Shown here piece after piece: positions 1 to 7,963 of a stretch of DNA of 64,000 nt; position 1 is the stretch's first letter; the number at the start of each line of letters is the position of its first letter. The stretch is taken from NCBI GenBank assembly GCA_036378955.1, contig DASUVM010000003.1:62001-126000 (forward strand). The letters run 5' to 3'. The notes below the pieces were generated by a model. That model searched no databases, was not told where the DNA came from, and worked only from the letters and a program-made list of their open reading frames with translations. The translations under genes were made by a program, and so were the position numbers. Origin of the DNA: DASUVM01 sp036378955 (lineage in GTDB: Bacteria; Patescibacteriota; Saccharimonadia; Saccharimonadales; Saccharimonadaceae).

Positions 1-87
1 CGCGCCAAAAAACCAAAAAAGGCCAACTACAACCATAACTGCAACAATAAGGCACCCAGTAATGGGCAATATAACTCTACGCGACAA
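1..87 (-). CDS. partial membrane-anchored protein (N-terminal end only)
   Basis: The minus strand is open from a TTG at 87 to the left edge of the window. It encodes two arginines followed by about 22 hydrophobic residues, a typical signal anchor. A GGGAG lies just upstream of the TTG. Only the first 29 codons are inside the window, so no function can be given. It is divergent from the gene at 190. Confidence 0.35.
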   Translation of the reverse strand, partial: MSRRVILPITGCLIVAVMVVVGLFWFFGA

Positions 88-151
88 CTCCCACTCCCTT
101 CTTTAGTTTTGTATGTGCGATCCTCGATATGGCTTACCGAGGAACGAAAAG

Positions 152-183
152 ATCATAGCACAGTTTTTACTTTGTGCTATGAT
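152..183. promoter_or_regulatory. palindrome over the -10 box of the next gene
   Basis: An 11-bp perfect inverted repeat, ATCATAGCACA (152-162) and TGTGCTATGAT (173-183), ends on a TATGAT -10 box (178-183). The ATG follows 6 bases later at 190, so transcription would start near the ATG and the palindrome would not be in the mRNA. That suggests a DNA operator rather than an RNA hairpin; this is inference. Confidence 0.4.
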
Positions 184-189
184 ACGGGC

Positions 190-648
190 ATGAAAAATAA
201 CCAAAAGCGCATTAGGCTCTCTAAAAAAAGTGTACTTATATTAGTTTTTGGGATCGCTATTCTGCTAGGAGGCTGGCTGGCTTTTACGAATTTTGCGCCG
301 CGACCGCTTGGAGATGGGCTAGAGTATTTAGGGAAAAAAGATTTTGGAGACTATCTTTTTGGTGACTCCAAACCACATTCTAAATATTACTATGGCACCG
401 ATGTGGATATCGAGGAGATAAGATCGCATTTCCCTAAAGCAAAGCTTAAATCGACCGACTCTTACGCCTATTCTGCGGCGTATCGTACCCGCTTTATAGT
501 TTTCTCCTTTAACGACCAGGTCTTTACCATTTCTTACTACAATAGCAACAAAGCCATAGCAGAAGCTATGAACATAAAAGAAACAGACAAAAAATACACC
601 ATTTCAATAACAAGCTATGACTACGAAGCAGCAAAGAAAGCACTGTAA
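190..648 (+). CDS. single-pass membrane protein of unknown function
   Basis: I do not recognise the family. The protein of about 152 residues has a basic N-terminus, one transmembrane helix (about residues 14-34) and a soluble extracytoplasmic domain of about 115 residues rich in Tyr, Ser and Asp. The ATG at 190 is preferred over an upstream in-frame start at 109 because TATGAT lies 6 bases before it, the leaderless arrangement seen at many genes in this window, and because it puts the membrane helix near the N-terminus. It ends one base before the stop of pgk on the other strand. Confidence 0.55.
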   Translation: MKNNQKRIRLSKKSVLILVFGIAILLGGWLAFTNFAPRPLGDGLEYLGKKDFGDYLFGDSKPHSKYYYGTDVDIEEIRSHFPKAKLKSTDSYAYSAAYRTRFIVFSFNDQVFTISYYNSNKAIAEAMNIKETDKKYTISITSYDYEAAKKAL

Positions 649-1887
649 CTAACGGCTAAGTAGCGCTGCAACACCAGGCAGTTCTTGGCCGGCGAGAAGT
701 TCGAGGCAGGCGCTGCCGCCGGTTGAGATGTGCGAGAAGCTTTGGCCGTGGGCGGCGTCCCAGTGTAGCACGAAATCGGCGGTGTCGCCGCCGCCAACCA
801 CACTGGTAACTTCAGTTTTGTGTTGGGCAAGCCACAAGCAAAGCCGTGCAGAGCCGTGCGCAAAATTCGGCAGTTCGCTCACACCAAGCGTGCCGCTCCA
901 TAGTACTGTTTTAGCTCCTTCGAGCCTCGCGAGCATGTGTTCGATCGATTGATCCCCCATGTCTAAAATAAGATCATCTTCGGCCAATTGATCAACCGGT
1001 TTATTGACCCGCCTGGCAGTTTCACCCACAACTTTAGCGGTTGCGACATCACTCGGCAAATATATTTTTTGATTATTATGCAAACACATTCGGTGATCAT
1101 GCAGGTCAGAGCATACTAGGCGCGCCACTCGTTCAATCACTGCTTGCTGCCCTGGCTCAAGCTTGCTTTTGCCTATATTATAGCCCTGCCACGCAAAAAA
1201 ATTATTAGCCATGGCGCCGCCAATCACCACAGTGTCGGCAGTTTTAGCAAAGTGCTCTACCACCTTAATTTTGTCGGATACTTTTGCACCGCCTAAAACG
1301 ACTGCCAGCGGACGCTTTGGGTTATCGCGCACAGATTCAAGTAGCGTCACTTCTTTTTCAAGTAATAAGCCCGCGACGCTTGGCAAGAACTGGGTAATTC
1401 TATCGGTGCTAGCGTGTGCCCGGTGCACAACGCCAAAGCCATCTTGTATAAAATAGTGGGCCAGGCTATCAGTGGCGAGCTGGCGGGCAAAATCGGCATT
1501 GTTTTGTTCTTCTTCGGCATGAAAACGCAGGTTTTCAAGCAGCAAAATAGCTGGTTTGTGGATATTCTTGATTGTTTGCTTGACGCGATCGCCAATACAC
1601 TCAGGCACAAAATGAACTGGTTTGTGCAGTAAGTTAGCAAGGTGCTGGGCGATTGGCTCAAGGCTCAGTTTTTTGTCAGGTTTGCCAGCTGGCCGGCCAA
1701 GATGCGAGCAAATTACTACGGTGCAGTTATGGTCAAGTAAATACTCGAGGGTTGGCAGCGACTGCCTGAGGCGATAATCGTCAGCAATTGAACCATCGCT
1801 TTTTAGCGGCACGTTGTAGTCGGCCCGCATGAGCACGGTTTTACCTTCAAGCTCTATGCCACGAACTGTTTGTTTATGAAATGCCAC
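649..1887 (-). CDS. pgk: phosphoglycerate kinase
   Basis: Cytoplasmic glycolytic enzyme that makes ATP and 3-phosphoglycerate from 1,3-bisphosphoglycerate and ADP. The 412-residue length is normal. Family motifs are in order: RADYNVPL (about 21-28), SHLGRP (61-66), LENLRFH (about 117), VLGGAKVSDK (about 196-205) and the nucleotide-binding GGGDTADF (about 366). The region usually reading WNGPxGxFE reads WSGTLGVSE, so the P-loop-like part is somewhat divergent. It is followed on the same strand by the end of the window and preceded by pyk, which suits a lower-glycolysis pair. The long inverted repeat between them may end the pyk transcript. Confidence 0.95.
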   Translation of the reverse strand: MAFHKQTVRGIELEGKTVLMRADYNVPLKSDGSIADDYRLRQSLPTLEYLLDHNCTVVICSHLGRPAGKPDKKLSLEPIAQHLANLLHKPVHFVPECIGDRVKQTIKNIHKPAILLLENLRFHAEEEQNNADFARQLATDSLAHYFIQDGFGVVHRAHASTDRITQFLPSVAGLLLEKEVTLLESVRDNPKRPLAVVLGGAKVSDKIKVVEHFAKTADTVVIGGAMANNFFAWQGYNIGKSKLEPGQQAVIERVARLVCSDLHDHRMCLHNNQKIYLPSDVATAKVVGETARRVNKPVDQLAEDDLILDMGDQSIEHMLARLEGAKTVLWSGTLGVSELPNFAHGSARLCLWLAQHKTEVTSVVGGGDTADFVLHWDAAHGQSFSHISTGGSACLELLAGQELPGVAALLSR

Positions 1888-1944
1888 GAGCGCCCACCTT
1901 GTTTATAACAATGTAATTTTAACATATAAAGCGGAGTGTTGTAT

Positions 1945-2058
1945 GACGATTAGGTGCGCACGGGCATTATCGAATCATCGCTCTTTCCGAGCGTAACGCA
2001 GCGAACATCATTCGTGAGCGGAGTGCGGTTCGATAATGCCCGTGCGCACCTAATCGTC
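1945..2058. repeat. perfect 30-bp inverted repeat between pyk and pgk
   Basis: The 30-base arm at 1945-1974 is exactly the reverse complement of 2029-2058, with a 54-base centre that contains a smaller CGCTC/GAGCG hairpin. The arm starts GACGATTAGGTGCGCACG. There is no T-tract beside it, so it is not a classical intrinsic terminator, although a stem this long could stop or protect transcripts. It fills almost all of the spacer between pyk (ends 2073) and pgk (starts 1887). Confidence 0.85.
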
Positions 2059-2072
2059 GTCGCCAGCCTATT

Positions 2073-3512
2073 TCATTCAATAATACGCACTCGAATAGTG
2101 TCTGTCATGCCAACAACACCAGGTTGGTGGCCAGAAACAAGTACAACCAGCGCTTTTTCAGGCAAAAAACCGTCGTCGCGCAGTTGCTGCGCCAACTCTA
2201 AGCCAGCCCGTTCGCCATCGGGGCGCAAAAAGCTTTTATTGGCATAAAGCATGGCGAGCTGCTGTGCCACCCGCGGGTCACTGGTAACAGAGATGATCGG
2301 CATACTAGGGCGATGCGAAGCAATGCTTTTAGCGGTGGCGCCCGATTTAGTCTCGGCCACAATAGCATCAGCCCCGATTTGCTGGGCCAGCGTCACTGCA
2401 GCGGAACTTATGGCATCTTGCTTGCCGGTAATTTCTTCACGGAAGTAAATGGGGCGAACAGGCGCGTGCTCTTGTGTATAGAGAATAACGCGTTTCATCG
2501 CCTGAATGGTTTCAATTGGCCACTTACCAACGGCGGTTTCATCTGAAAGCATGACGCAGTCGGCGCCGGTGATCACGGCATGAGCAACATCGCTCACCTC
2601 AGCTCGGGTTGGGCTGGTGGCTTCAACCATGCTGGCCATCATTTGGGTCGCTACAATACTAAGTTTGCCGTATTTTTGGCTCTTACCGATAATATCGCGC
2701 TGCACTATCGGCACCACTTCGGCACCCGCTTCAACCGCTAAATCGCCACGCGCCACCATGACACCATCTGAAGCCCGAACGATGGCGTCGAGGTTGGCTG
2801 GCTCTATGGCGAGTTTTGTCTCAATTTTCGAAATGACATTAGCCCGTGAACCATGCTCTTTTAAAAGGGTTTTTAAGTGGTCGACATCTTCAGAGGTTTG
2901 CACAAAGCTAAAGGCGACGTAGTCGATATCTTTGTCGGCACCCCAAGCAAGGTCAGCCAGATCTTTTTCAGTAAGAATATCGCCGCCAAAATCGGTTTCA
3001 GGCAAGTTAATGCCTTTACGCTTCATGACTACTCCGTCATTTTTAATATAAATAGTAATGCTGTGAGTGGCCGGATCAACAGCCGTGATGATAGCTTGCA
3101 CTTTGCCGTCAAACAAAAAGATTGGCTCGTGTGGCTTCACTTTTTGGCTCAGATCATACTGCACGCTAAGGCGTTTAGCGGTTTCATCGGTCGCTTCGCT
3201 GAAACTTAGGCGCCAGCTTTCACCAACTTTGAGGCGCACCTCTCCTTCCATTTCGCCAAGGCGGATTTTTGGCCCTTGTAAATCTTGCATAATAGCTACC
3301 GGCTTGCCCGCTTTGCTCGCCGCTTCGCGAATCCAGGCGATCTGGTGCTCGCGCTCGTCGTTGGTGCCATGGCTGCAATTCAGCCGAAAACAGTTTACGC
3401 CGGCTCGCACCATACGCTCGATCATTTCGAGGTTATCGGTTGCCGGGCCAACAGTAGCGACAATTTTGGCGCGTTTATATATTTTGGCGTTTTGTTCCTT
3501 GGTTGGATTCAT
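2073..3512 (-). CDS. pyk: pyruvate kinase
   Basis: Converts phosphoenolpyruvate and ADP to pyruvate and ATP. The 479 residues cover the whole TIM-barrel enzyme and the C-terminal domain. Visible signatures are KIVATVGPA near the start, RLNCSHG (about 43-49), the substrate-binding MQDLQGPKIR (about 75-84), SKIETK (about 217), GDLAVE (about 244) and MLSDETAVGKWP (about 318), where most relatives have MLSGETA. The C-terminus ends in SGHQPG and an extended strand. Same strand as pgk; together they cover two ATP-yielding steps of glycolysis. Confidence 0.95.
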   Translation of the reverse strand: MNPTKEQNAKIYKRAKIVATVGPATDNLEMIERMVRAGVNCFRLNCSHGTNDEREHQIAWIREAASKAGKPVAIMQDLQGPKIRLGEMEGEVRLKVGESWRLSFSEATDETAKRLSVQYDLSQKVKPHEPIFLFDGKVQAIITAVDPATHSITIYIKNDGVVMKRKGINLPETDFGGDILTEKDLADLAWGADKDIDYVAFSFVQTSEDVDHLKTLLKEHGSRANVISKIETKLAIEPANLDAIVRASDGVMVARGDLAVEAGAEVVPIVQRDIIGKSQKYGKLSIVATQMMASMVEATSPTRAEVSDVAHAVITGADCVMLSDETAVGKWPIETIQAMKRVILYTQEHAPVRPIYFREEITGKQDAISSAAVTLAQQIGADAIVAETKSGATAKSIASHRPSMPIISVTSDPRVAQQLAMLYANKSFLRPDGERAGLELAQQLRDDGFLPEKALVVLVSGHQPGVVGMTDTIRVRIIE

Positions 3513-3575
3513 ATACTACTCGCTATCTATGGTGCTGCTTTTTTAAGTGGCTTCATTTTATAAGTTGCACTTAGT

Positions 3576-4007
3576 CTAGTCTTTTATGCGTAGGCTGGCA
3601 ATATTTGGCGTAGTAAGCCAGGCCGATTGTGCACCGAACCCTTGTTTGGTAATGGTGAAGGGACTGAGCTGCCTCACCTGATCGAGCCATATGAATACGG
3701 CATAGCGTTTATGCTGATGCTGCATATAAAAGTCTTCAATATTTTCAAGGCCAATCGCTTCGCCATAAGTAAGTACTAGTTGCCTCACTTGATTCGGCGT
3801 GAGGTCTGCTACATAGAGCACCTTCGAAACGCTGGCACTTGCCGAAACCGGCTGACCGCTGTTTTTAAAGTAAATTGTATCACCCACTCTTACCTGATGC
3901 CACGGAGCACGCCGCTGATGCAACCAGCGTGATTCAATTGTTTTTTGGCCGCTTACAATCTTTTCAAGCAAGTGAAGTTTAGGCTTCATAATGGCGACGT
4001 GATGCAT
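3576..4007 (-). CDS. ASCH domain protein
   Basis: A 143-residue protein with features of the ASCH fold, a PUA-like RNA-binding domain: a start strand followed by IVSGQKTIESRW (about 18-29), then VGDTIYFKNSG (about 42-52) and a strand carrying the SASASVSKV segment. ASCH proteins are thought to bind RNA or modified nucleotides; the substrate here is unknown. The gene stands alone between pyk and the TolB-like gene on the same strand, with about 60 bases to the former. Confidence 0.65.
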   Translation of the reverse strand: MHHVAIMKPKLHLLEKIVSGQKTIESRWLHQRRAPWHQVRVGDTIYFKNSGQPVSASASVSKVLYVADLTPNQVRQLVLTYGEAIGLENIEDFYMQHQHKRYAVFIWLDQVRQLSPFTITKQGFGAQSAWLTTPNIASLRIKD

Positions 4008-4026
4008 ATGATTACTGTAGCAGAGA

Positions 4027-5043
4027 TTATTTTATGGCCTGCCAGCTTGCCTCGGTTATGAGGCCGGTGGCGAGCTTCAGCGGCTGGGCATCTGGTTTGC
4101 CGAGCTCAAGCGAGAATAGTGCTGAAGTTTGTTCTGAGCTAAGGGTAAAGAGTAGCTTTTGACCATCAGGTGAGAATTGTGGCGTGCCAATGGTCTGGTA
4201 ACCCATGGTATCAATTAGCAGATAACTCACGCTGCCATCGGGGCCACTCACACCGATGCTTGCATCGCTTGGATCTTCTAAAAAGACAACCCGATCGCCG
4301 TTGGGTGAGAACGAGGCCTGGTAGCTATCGCCATCTGAAATCACACTGCGGTGACTGCCGTCGGGCCAGATGGTATATATTTCGTTTGCGCTATCATTAA
4401 AGAGGATTTTTTTGCCATTTGGCGAAAACGAAACGCGCGAATCGACATCGTCTGACAAGCTGGTGAGCAAGCGCTCATAATTCATGGCGAGATTTTTGAT
4501 ATAAAGCTGACGAGTGTTTGCAGCACGTTTTTCATAAACAAGCCGAGTGCCATCGGGTGAGAACGAAGGCGAATTATATTCGCCATTCTTAAGCCAGCCG
4601 GTAATATTTTGCTCGTTTGCACTGCTGCTTTTGGTGGTAAAAATAGCACTTTGAGGTTGGCCGTTCGCTGCTTTTACAGTGCGCACAAAAGCAAGCCACT
4701 TGCCATCGGCCGACCAGGCGGGCGAGTGTGCCGGCACAGCGCTCGAGCAAGTGAGGCACTTTTTCACCCCATTGACATGCATGGTAAATAGCTGACCTTG
4801 CAAGATATAGGCGAGTTTTTGGCCATTTGGCGACCAAACAGGATGCTTGGCGCCCCGGGCTACTAAATAGTCGTGGCTACCGTCTGCCTGCATAAGGCGC
4901 AGATCAATAGCTCCTCTCTGCGAAACTGTATAGGCTATGCGGCCATTCTCACCCAGAAAAGTCGTGGCATATGCTGAAGGCACGGCGAGCAATGCCGCTA
5001 CTACCATCACGCCAAAACGGTAGAAAAAACGATGTAATCGCAT
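4027..5043 (-). CDS. secreted TolB-like WD40/PD40 beta-propeller
   Basis: A 338-residue exported protein with a signal peptide (residues 1-26, ending near AYA). Repeated blades match the PD40 pattern: WSPNGQKLAY, WSADGKWLAF, FSPDGTRLVY, FSPNGKKILF, FSPNGDRVVF and FSPDGQKLLF, spaced about 45 residues apart, which suits a six-bladed propeller. No enzymatic domain follows. In other bacteria such propellers mediate protein contacts at the envelope. This organism type lacks an outer membrane, so a TolB-Pal role is not implied. Confidence 0.7.
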   Translation of the reverse strand: MRLHRFFYRFGVMVVAALLAVPSAYATTFLGENGRIAYTVSQRGAIDLRLMQADGSHDYLVARGAKHPVWSPNGQKLAYILQGQLFTMHVNGVKKCLTCSSAVPAHSPAWSADGKWLAFVRTVKAANGQPQSAIFTTKSSSANEQNITGWLKNGEYNSPSFSPDGTRLVYEKRAANTRQLYIKNLAMNYERLLTSLSDDVDSRVSFSPNGKKILFNDSANEIYTIWPDGSHRSVISDGDSYQASFSPNGDRVVFLEDPSDASIGVSGPDGSVSYLLIDTMGYQTIGTPQFSPDGQKLLFTLSSEQTSALFSLELGKPDAQPLKLATGLITEASWQAIK

Positions 5044-5136
5044 CTAAAAACCCTTCTTTGTTTTTTATTATGGCAATCATACGGTTTCATGCGTGAAAAC
5101 ACAAGCTTTTAGGCAAATGATTATATACTAGTTAGT

Positions 5137-5709
5137 ATGGAGTTAATATTTCGTAAATTTTTGTTTTCGCAAAAATTATCAATATACCTAGGCCTCCTCT
5201 TGGTACTCACCTTCTTTTCTGCCGCAAGTGTTCAGGCCTCACCGTTTGGCCAAGGTGTTTTTGGTGCCGATGTTCCATTTGGCTCGGCAACCAGTATCTC
5301 AATTGATTTAGGCGGCAATGTTGCCCTCAGCCTCACACCCGATGGCGGTAACTATAAAGGCACGCAGTCGCAAGTGGTGACTGTTACCTCAACTGATGTT
5401 GTGGGGTATTATTTATATGCCCACACCAACGGTGTCAGCGATATGACCAATGGAGCGGCCAGCATTCCAGCCAGCAACAACACCAGCGCCACGCCACTCT
5501 CGGTTGGGAGCTGGGGGTATAATACTACCGGCTCAACGACAAATTTTTTAGGTATGAAAAACACGAGTTCGCTACTTGTTGACGCCAGCGGGCCATATAA
5601 AAATGGTAGCCCCACTACTGTTACGTATGGGGCACTCGTGAGCCCAACCCAAGAAGCCGGTAACTATTCGGTGGCCGTTACCTACACGGCAGTGGCTAAA
5701 AATCAGTAA
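5137..5709 (+). CDS. secreted beta-rich surface protein, WxL/pilin-like
   Basis: A 190-residue exported protein with a clear signal peptide (hydrophobic residues about 15-33, cleavage near VQA-SP). The rest is rich in Ser, Thr, Gly and Asn and ends in AGNYSVAVTYTAVA, the closing strand typical of WxL-like surface domains. A TATACT box at 5124-5129 lies 7 bases before the ATG, so the mRNA is probably leaderless. The end overlaps by 14 bases the convergent DUF916-like gene, whose relatives bind WxL proteins, so the two products may act together. Confidence 0.55.
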   Translation: MELIFRKFLFSQKLSIYLGLLLVLTFFSAASVQASPFGQGVFGADVPFGSATSISIDLGGNVALSLTPDGGNYKGTQSQVVTVTSTDVVGYYLYAHTNGVSDMTNGAASIPASNNTSATPLSVGSWGYNTTGSTTNFLGMKNTSSLLVDASGPYKNGSPTTVTYGALVSPTQEAGNYSVAVTYTAVAKNQ

Positions 5710-6559
5710 CGTTTTTATGAATTAAGAGCCGTCGGCGACGGTACCAAAGAGTGGCGCCAAGCAACACAAAGCCCGCAAGCAGCACAAGAAACCATTGGGG
5801 GAAGTAGGCGATATAGGCAGTGCTGGTTATCTGTTGGCCATCGTCAACACGATAGCCAAATGCAACGTGATAGATACCCGGGAATAACGGCGGCGGAATA
5901 GTACCGCTCAACGTCCGAACGGTTCCTGGCAGTAAAATGTGGACTTTTTCTTCACCGGTTATATCAACTATAAAACCCTTCAGTCTGCCAGAGACATAGG
6001 TCATAAAATGCACGTTACCGGTGCTTTTTGCGTCGAATTCATAATGAATATCACCCCCGAATGATACGCTTGAAATAGTTGCTTTTTGAATATGGCTTGT
6101 GAGCCGCAATTCACCATTAACGGTAACGTACAGCGCTTCGCCCACCCGAACCTTTCTGGTGCCGAGTGTTTCGGTAGCAAAAATTGTAAAATAGTAGCCA
6201 CCGGGTGCCGCACCTTTTGGCACATTGACGGTATATGAAACTTGCTGGCTTTTATTGGGCTGCAACTGCACTTCGGTACTGCTGAGCTTCACCCAATCTT
6301 TCTTACTCGGTTTGAACATGTAGTCGTAAGTAAAATCTTCAACCGCGAATTGTTCAACAGAGAGCACGACACGAGCAGGCACTTCAGTTATATTTGCAAT
6401 GGTGAAGGCCCGTGCTGTGCTCTGCCCGGCATTCACTGCTATATATTCACGAACCGGCGTTAAGAACAGTCCCTTGTTTTTTGGTGCTAGCGCGGCAGCG
6501 GCGACAGGTGTAGGCAGTAGCAGTAAAAATAGTAAACATAGCAGGCCGATGCGTCGCAC
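5696..6559 (-). CDS. DUF916-like membrane-anchored surface protein
   Basis: A 287-residue protein: signal peptide (1-22), an immunoglobulin-like N-terminal domain with the pattern FxLTPVREYIAVNAGQS and VNVPKGAAPGGYYFTI, and a C-terminal transmembrane helix (about 255-275) followed by RYRRRR-type basic residues. This is the layout of DUF916 proteins, which bind WxL proteins and peptidoglycan in Gram-positives. It begins with GTG three bases after the upstream methyltransferase and is the last gene of the minus-strand cluster that starts at 12196. Family assignment is by pattern only. Confidence 0.6.
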   Translation of the reverse strand: MRRIGLLCLLFLLLLPTPVAAAALAPKNKGLFLTPVREYIAVNAGQSTARAFTIANITEVPARVVLSVEQFAVEDFTYDYMFKPSKKDWVKLSSTEVQLQPNKSQQVSYTVNVPKGAAPGGYYFTIFATETLGTRKVRVGEALYVTVNGELRLTSHIQKATISSVSFGGDIHYEFDAKSTGNVHFMTYVSGRLKGFIVDITGEEKVHILLPGTVRTLSGTIPPPLFPGIYHVAFGYRVDDGQQITSTAYIAYFPQWFLVLLAGFVLLGATLWYRRRRLLIHKNVTDF

Positions 6560-6561
6560 AT

Positions 6562-7155
6562 TTAACCTTTTACGGGGCGCTTCACAAGCTGTACTTGAAT
6601 GTCAGTGACAACATTGAGGTAATGCTGAATTGCAAAAGTCTGGGCTTCTTGGCTGCGGGTTTGCCACTCTGGTGCAAGCGCATATCCGTAGCTGAAGTCG
6701 AAGTCACACGAAACGGGGTAGTGGGTCAGTTTATTGTCGGTGCGCCACTGCTTATTAAGGTAAAGAAAGCTAGCCTCAGAGATAGCCCGCTGATGCGTTG
6801 GGTCTTGCCAGGCACGCATGCTCGAATAATAAGGGCAGACGATCCGGGCAAAGCCTTTGGTTGGAATGTTCGGGTTACTAGCATCGAATTCGGCTGGTTT
6901 TAAGATGCGATATATTTCATCGAAAAATTGAAAGAAGGGGTCATTATAACTATCGCCGTGCGGAATGTGCTCAACAAAATTCGAACATTCGATCTCATCC
7001 ACTGAATTATCTTTAAATTGGCTCCACGGAAACTGCAAAAGGTCTTGCACGTAATCAGCCGAGGCAGTTTTTTGAAGGTCAACACCTTTGAAGCCTTCTG
7101 GCTTATGATCACCACAAGCCAGCGATAATTTAAGTACTGTTTTTTTCTCTGCCAT
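6562..7155 (-). CDS. SAM-dependent methyltransferase-like protein
   Basis: About 197 residues. LKLSLACGDHKPEGFKGVDL is the motif I glycine loop and acidic end of a class I methyltransferase; SVDEIECSNFVEHIP and FFDEIYRILKP match the later motifs. The ATG at 7155 is chosen because an AAGGAG lies 10 bases before it, directly after the stop of the glycosyltransferase. In phages and surface clusters such proteins often pair with a glycosyltransferase; the target here could be a glycan or the neighbouring fibre proteins (inference). Confidence 0.6.
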   Translation of the reverse strand: MAEKKTVLKLSLACGDHKPEGFKGVDLQKTASADYVQDLLQFPWSQFKDNSVDEIECSNFVEHIPHGDSYNDPFFQFFDEIYRILKPAEFDASNPNIPTKGFARIVCPYYSSMRAWQDPTHQRAISEASFLYLNKQWRTDNKLTHYPVSCDFDFSYGYALAPEWQTRSQEAQTFAIQHYLNVVTDIQVQLVKRPVKG

Positions 7156-7169
7156 CTTTTCAGGTCTCC

Positions 7170-7895
7170 TTACCACATTATCTGATTGGCCGCATCGTAA
7201 TGGCCAACTTTGACCCGCGCGTCACAAGCTATTTTATAACCAAGCTCGCGTGCTTTTTGAAAAAACCATAGGTCTTGCGTCATCATCTGCACACCACCGG
7301 CTGGTGTTACTTCTTGTTTGGTTTTAAACCAACTGCCGTACTCGAAGCGGCTGTCTTTAAGCATTTCAAGTCGAAATAAGGTGAAGCCCATGCCGAGCCC
7401 GTTGCAAGGTATGATGGTGTCGGGTTCGGGAATCTGCGGAATAAAATTCATTGGCATGACACTTGGGTCACCGTAGCACATTGGCTGGCCGCCTTCACCC
7501 TTTGTCCAATAAAGACCGCCGACGGCATCGTATTCGTCGATAGATTCATATAGTTTTAATAGGCCATCGGGTGCCGGTGCGTTATCTTCTTCAAGTGTGA
7601 GCAAAAATTTGAACTTGCTTAACTCTTCGTTTTCTAAGATCATCTTCATAACTTGGTTATAAGCATCGCCAACTTCCATGCCTTCCATAAAAATCGGGCC
7701 GAGTATTTTTTGATTCATGGGGCGAATGATGCCCTGCCAACTCTGCACGATCCGCGCCGGTATAAAACCGCGCGTCGGGCAAACAATAATAGTTGAAAGA
7801 TCGCGATAAGTTTTTTCTTTCTCAAGCCGAGTAGCGTAATCGCTAGCATTGTGAATACCGGCATTATCAGGAACGAGTATTTGGGGTTTTGTCAT
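7170..7895 (-). CDS. glycosyltransferase-like (GT-A fold) protein
   Basis: A 241-residue protein resembling family 2 / phage-borne glycosyltransferases: an N-terminal strand STIIVCPTRGFIPARI, a metal-site-like acidic stretch LLTLEEDNAPAPDGL (about 97-111), and CNGLGMGFTLFRLEML (about 163-178), which resembles the acceptor-side loop. It is cytoplasmic with no membrane helix. It sits between the fibre-like gene and the methyltransferase in one operon, so it probably modifies a product of the cluster. Sugar and acceptor are unknown. Confidence 0.55.
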   Translation of the reverse strand: MTKPQILVPDNAGIHNASDYATRLEKEKTYRDLSTIIVCPTRGFIPARIVQSWQGIIRPMNQKILGPIFMEGMEVGDAYNQVMKMILENEELSKFKFLLTLEEDNAPAPDGLLKLYESIDEYDAVGGLYWTKGEGGQPMCYGDPSVMPMNFIPQIPEPDTIIPCNGLGMGFTLFRLEMLKDSRFEYGSWFKTKQEVTPAGGVQMMTQDLWFFQKARELGYKIACDARVKVGHYDAANQIMW

Positions 7896-7963
7896 AGTAT
7901 CAACTTCTTCTTGCCCAGTTTACGATATGAGATGCAGAGTGCAAGCATTACCGTTTATCATCG

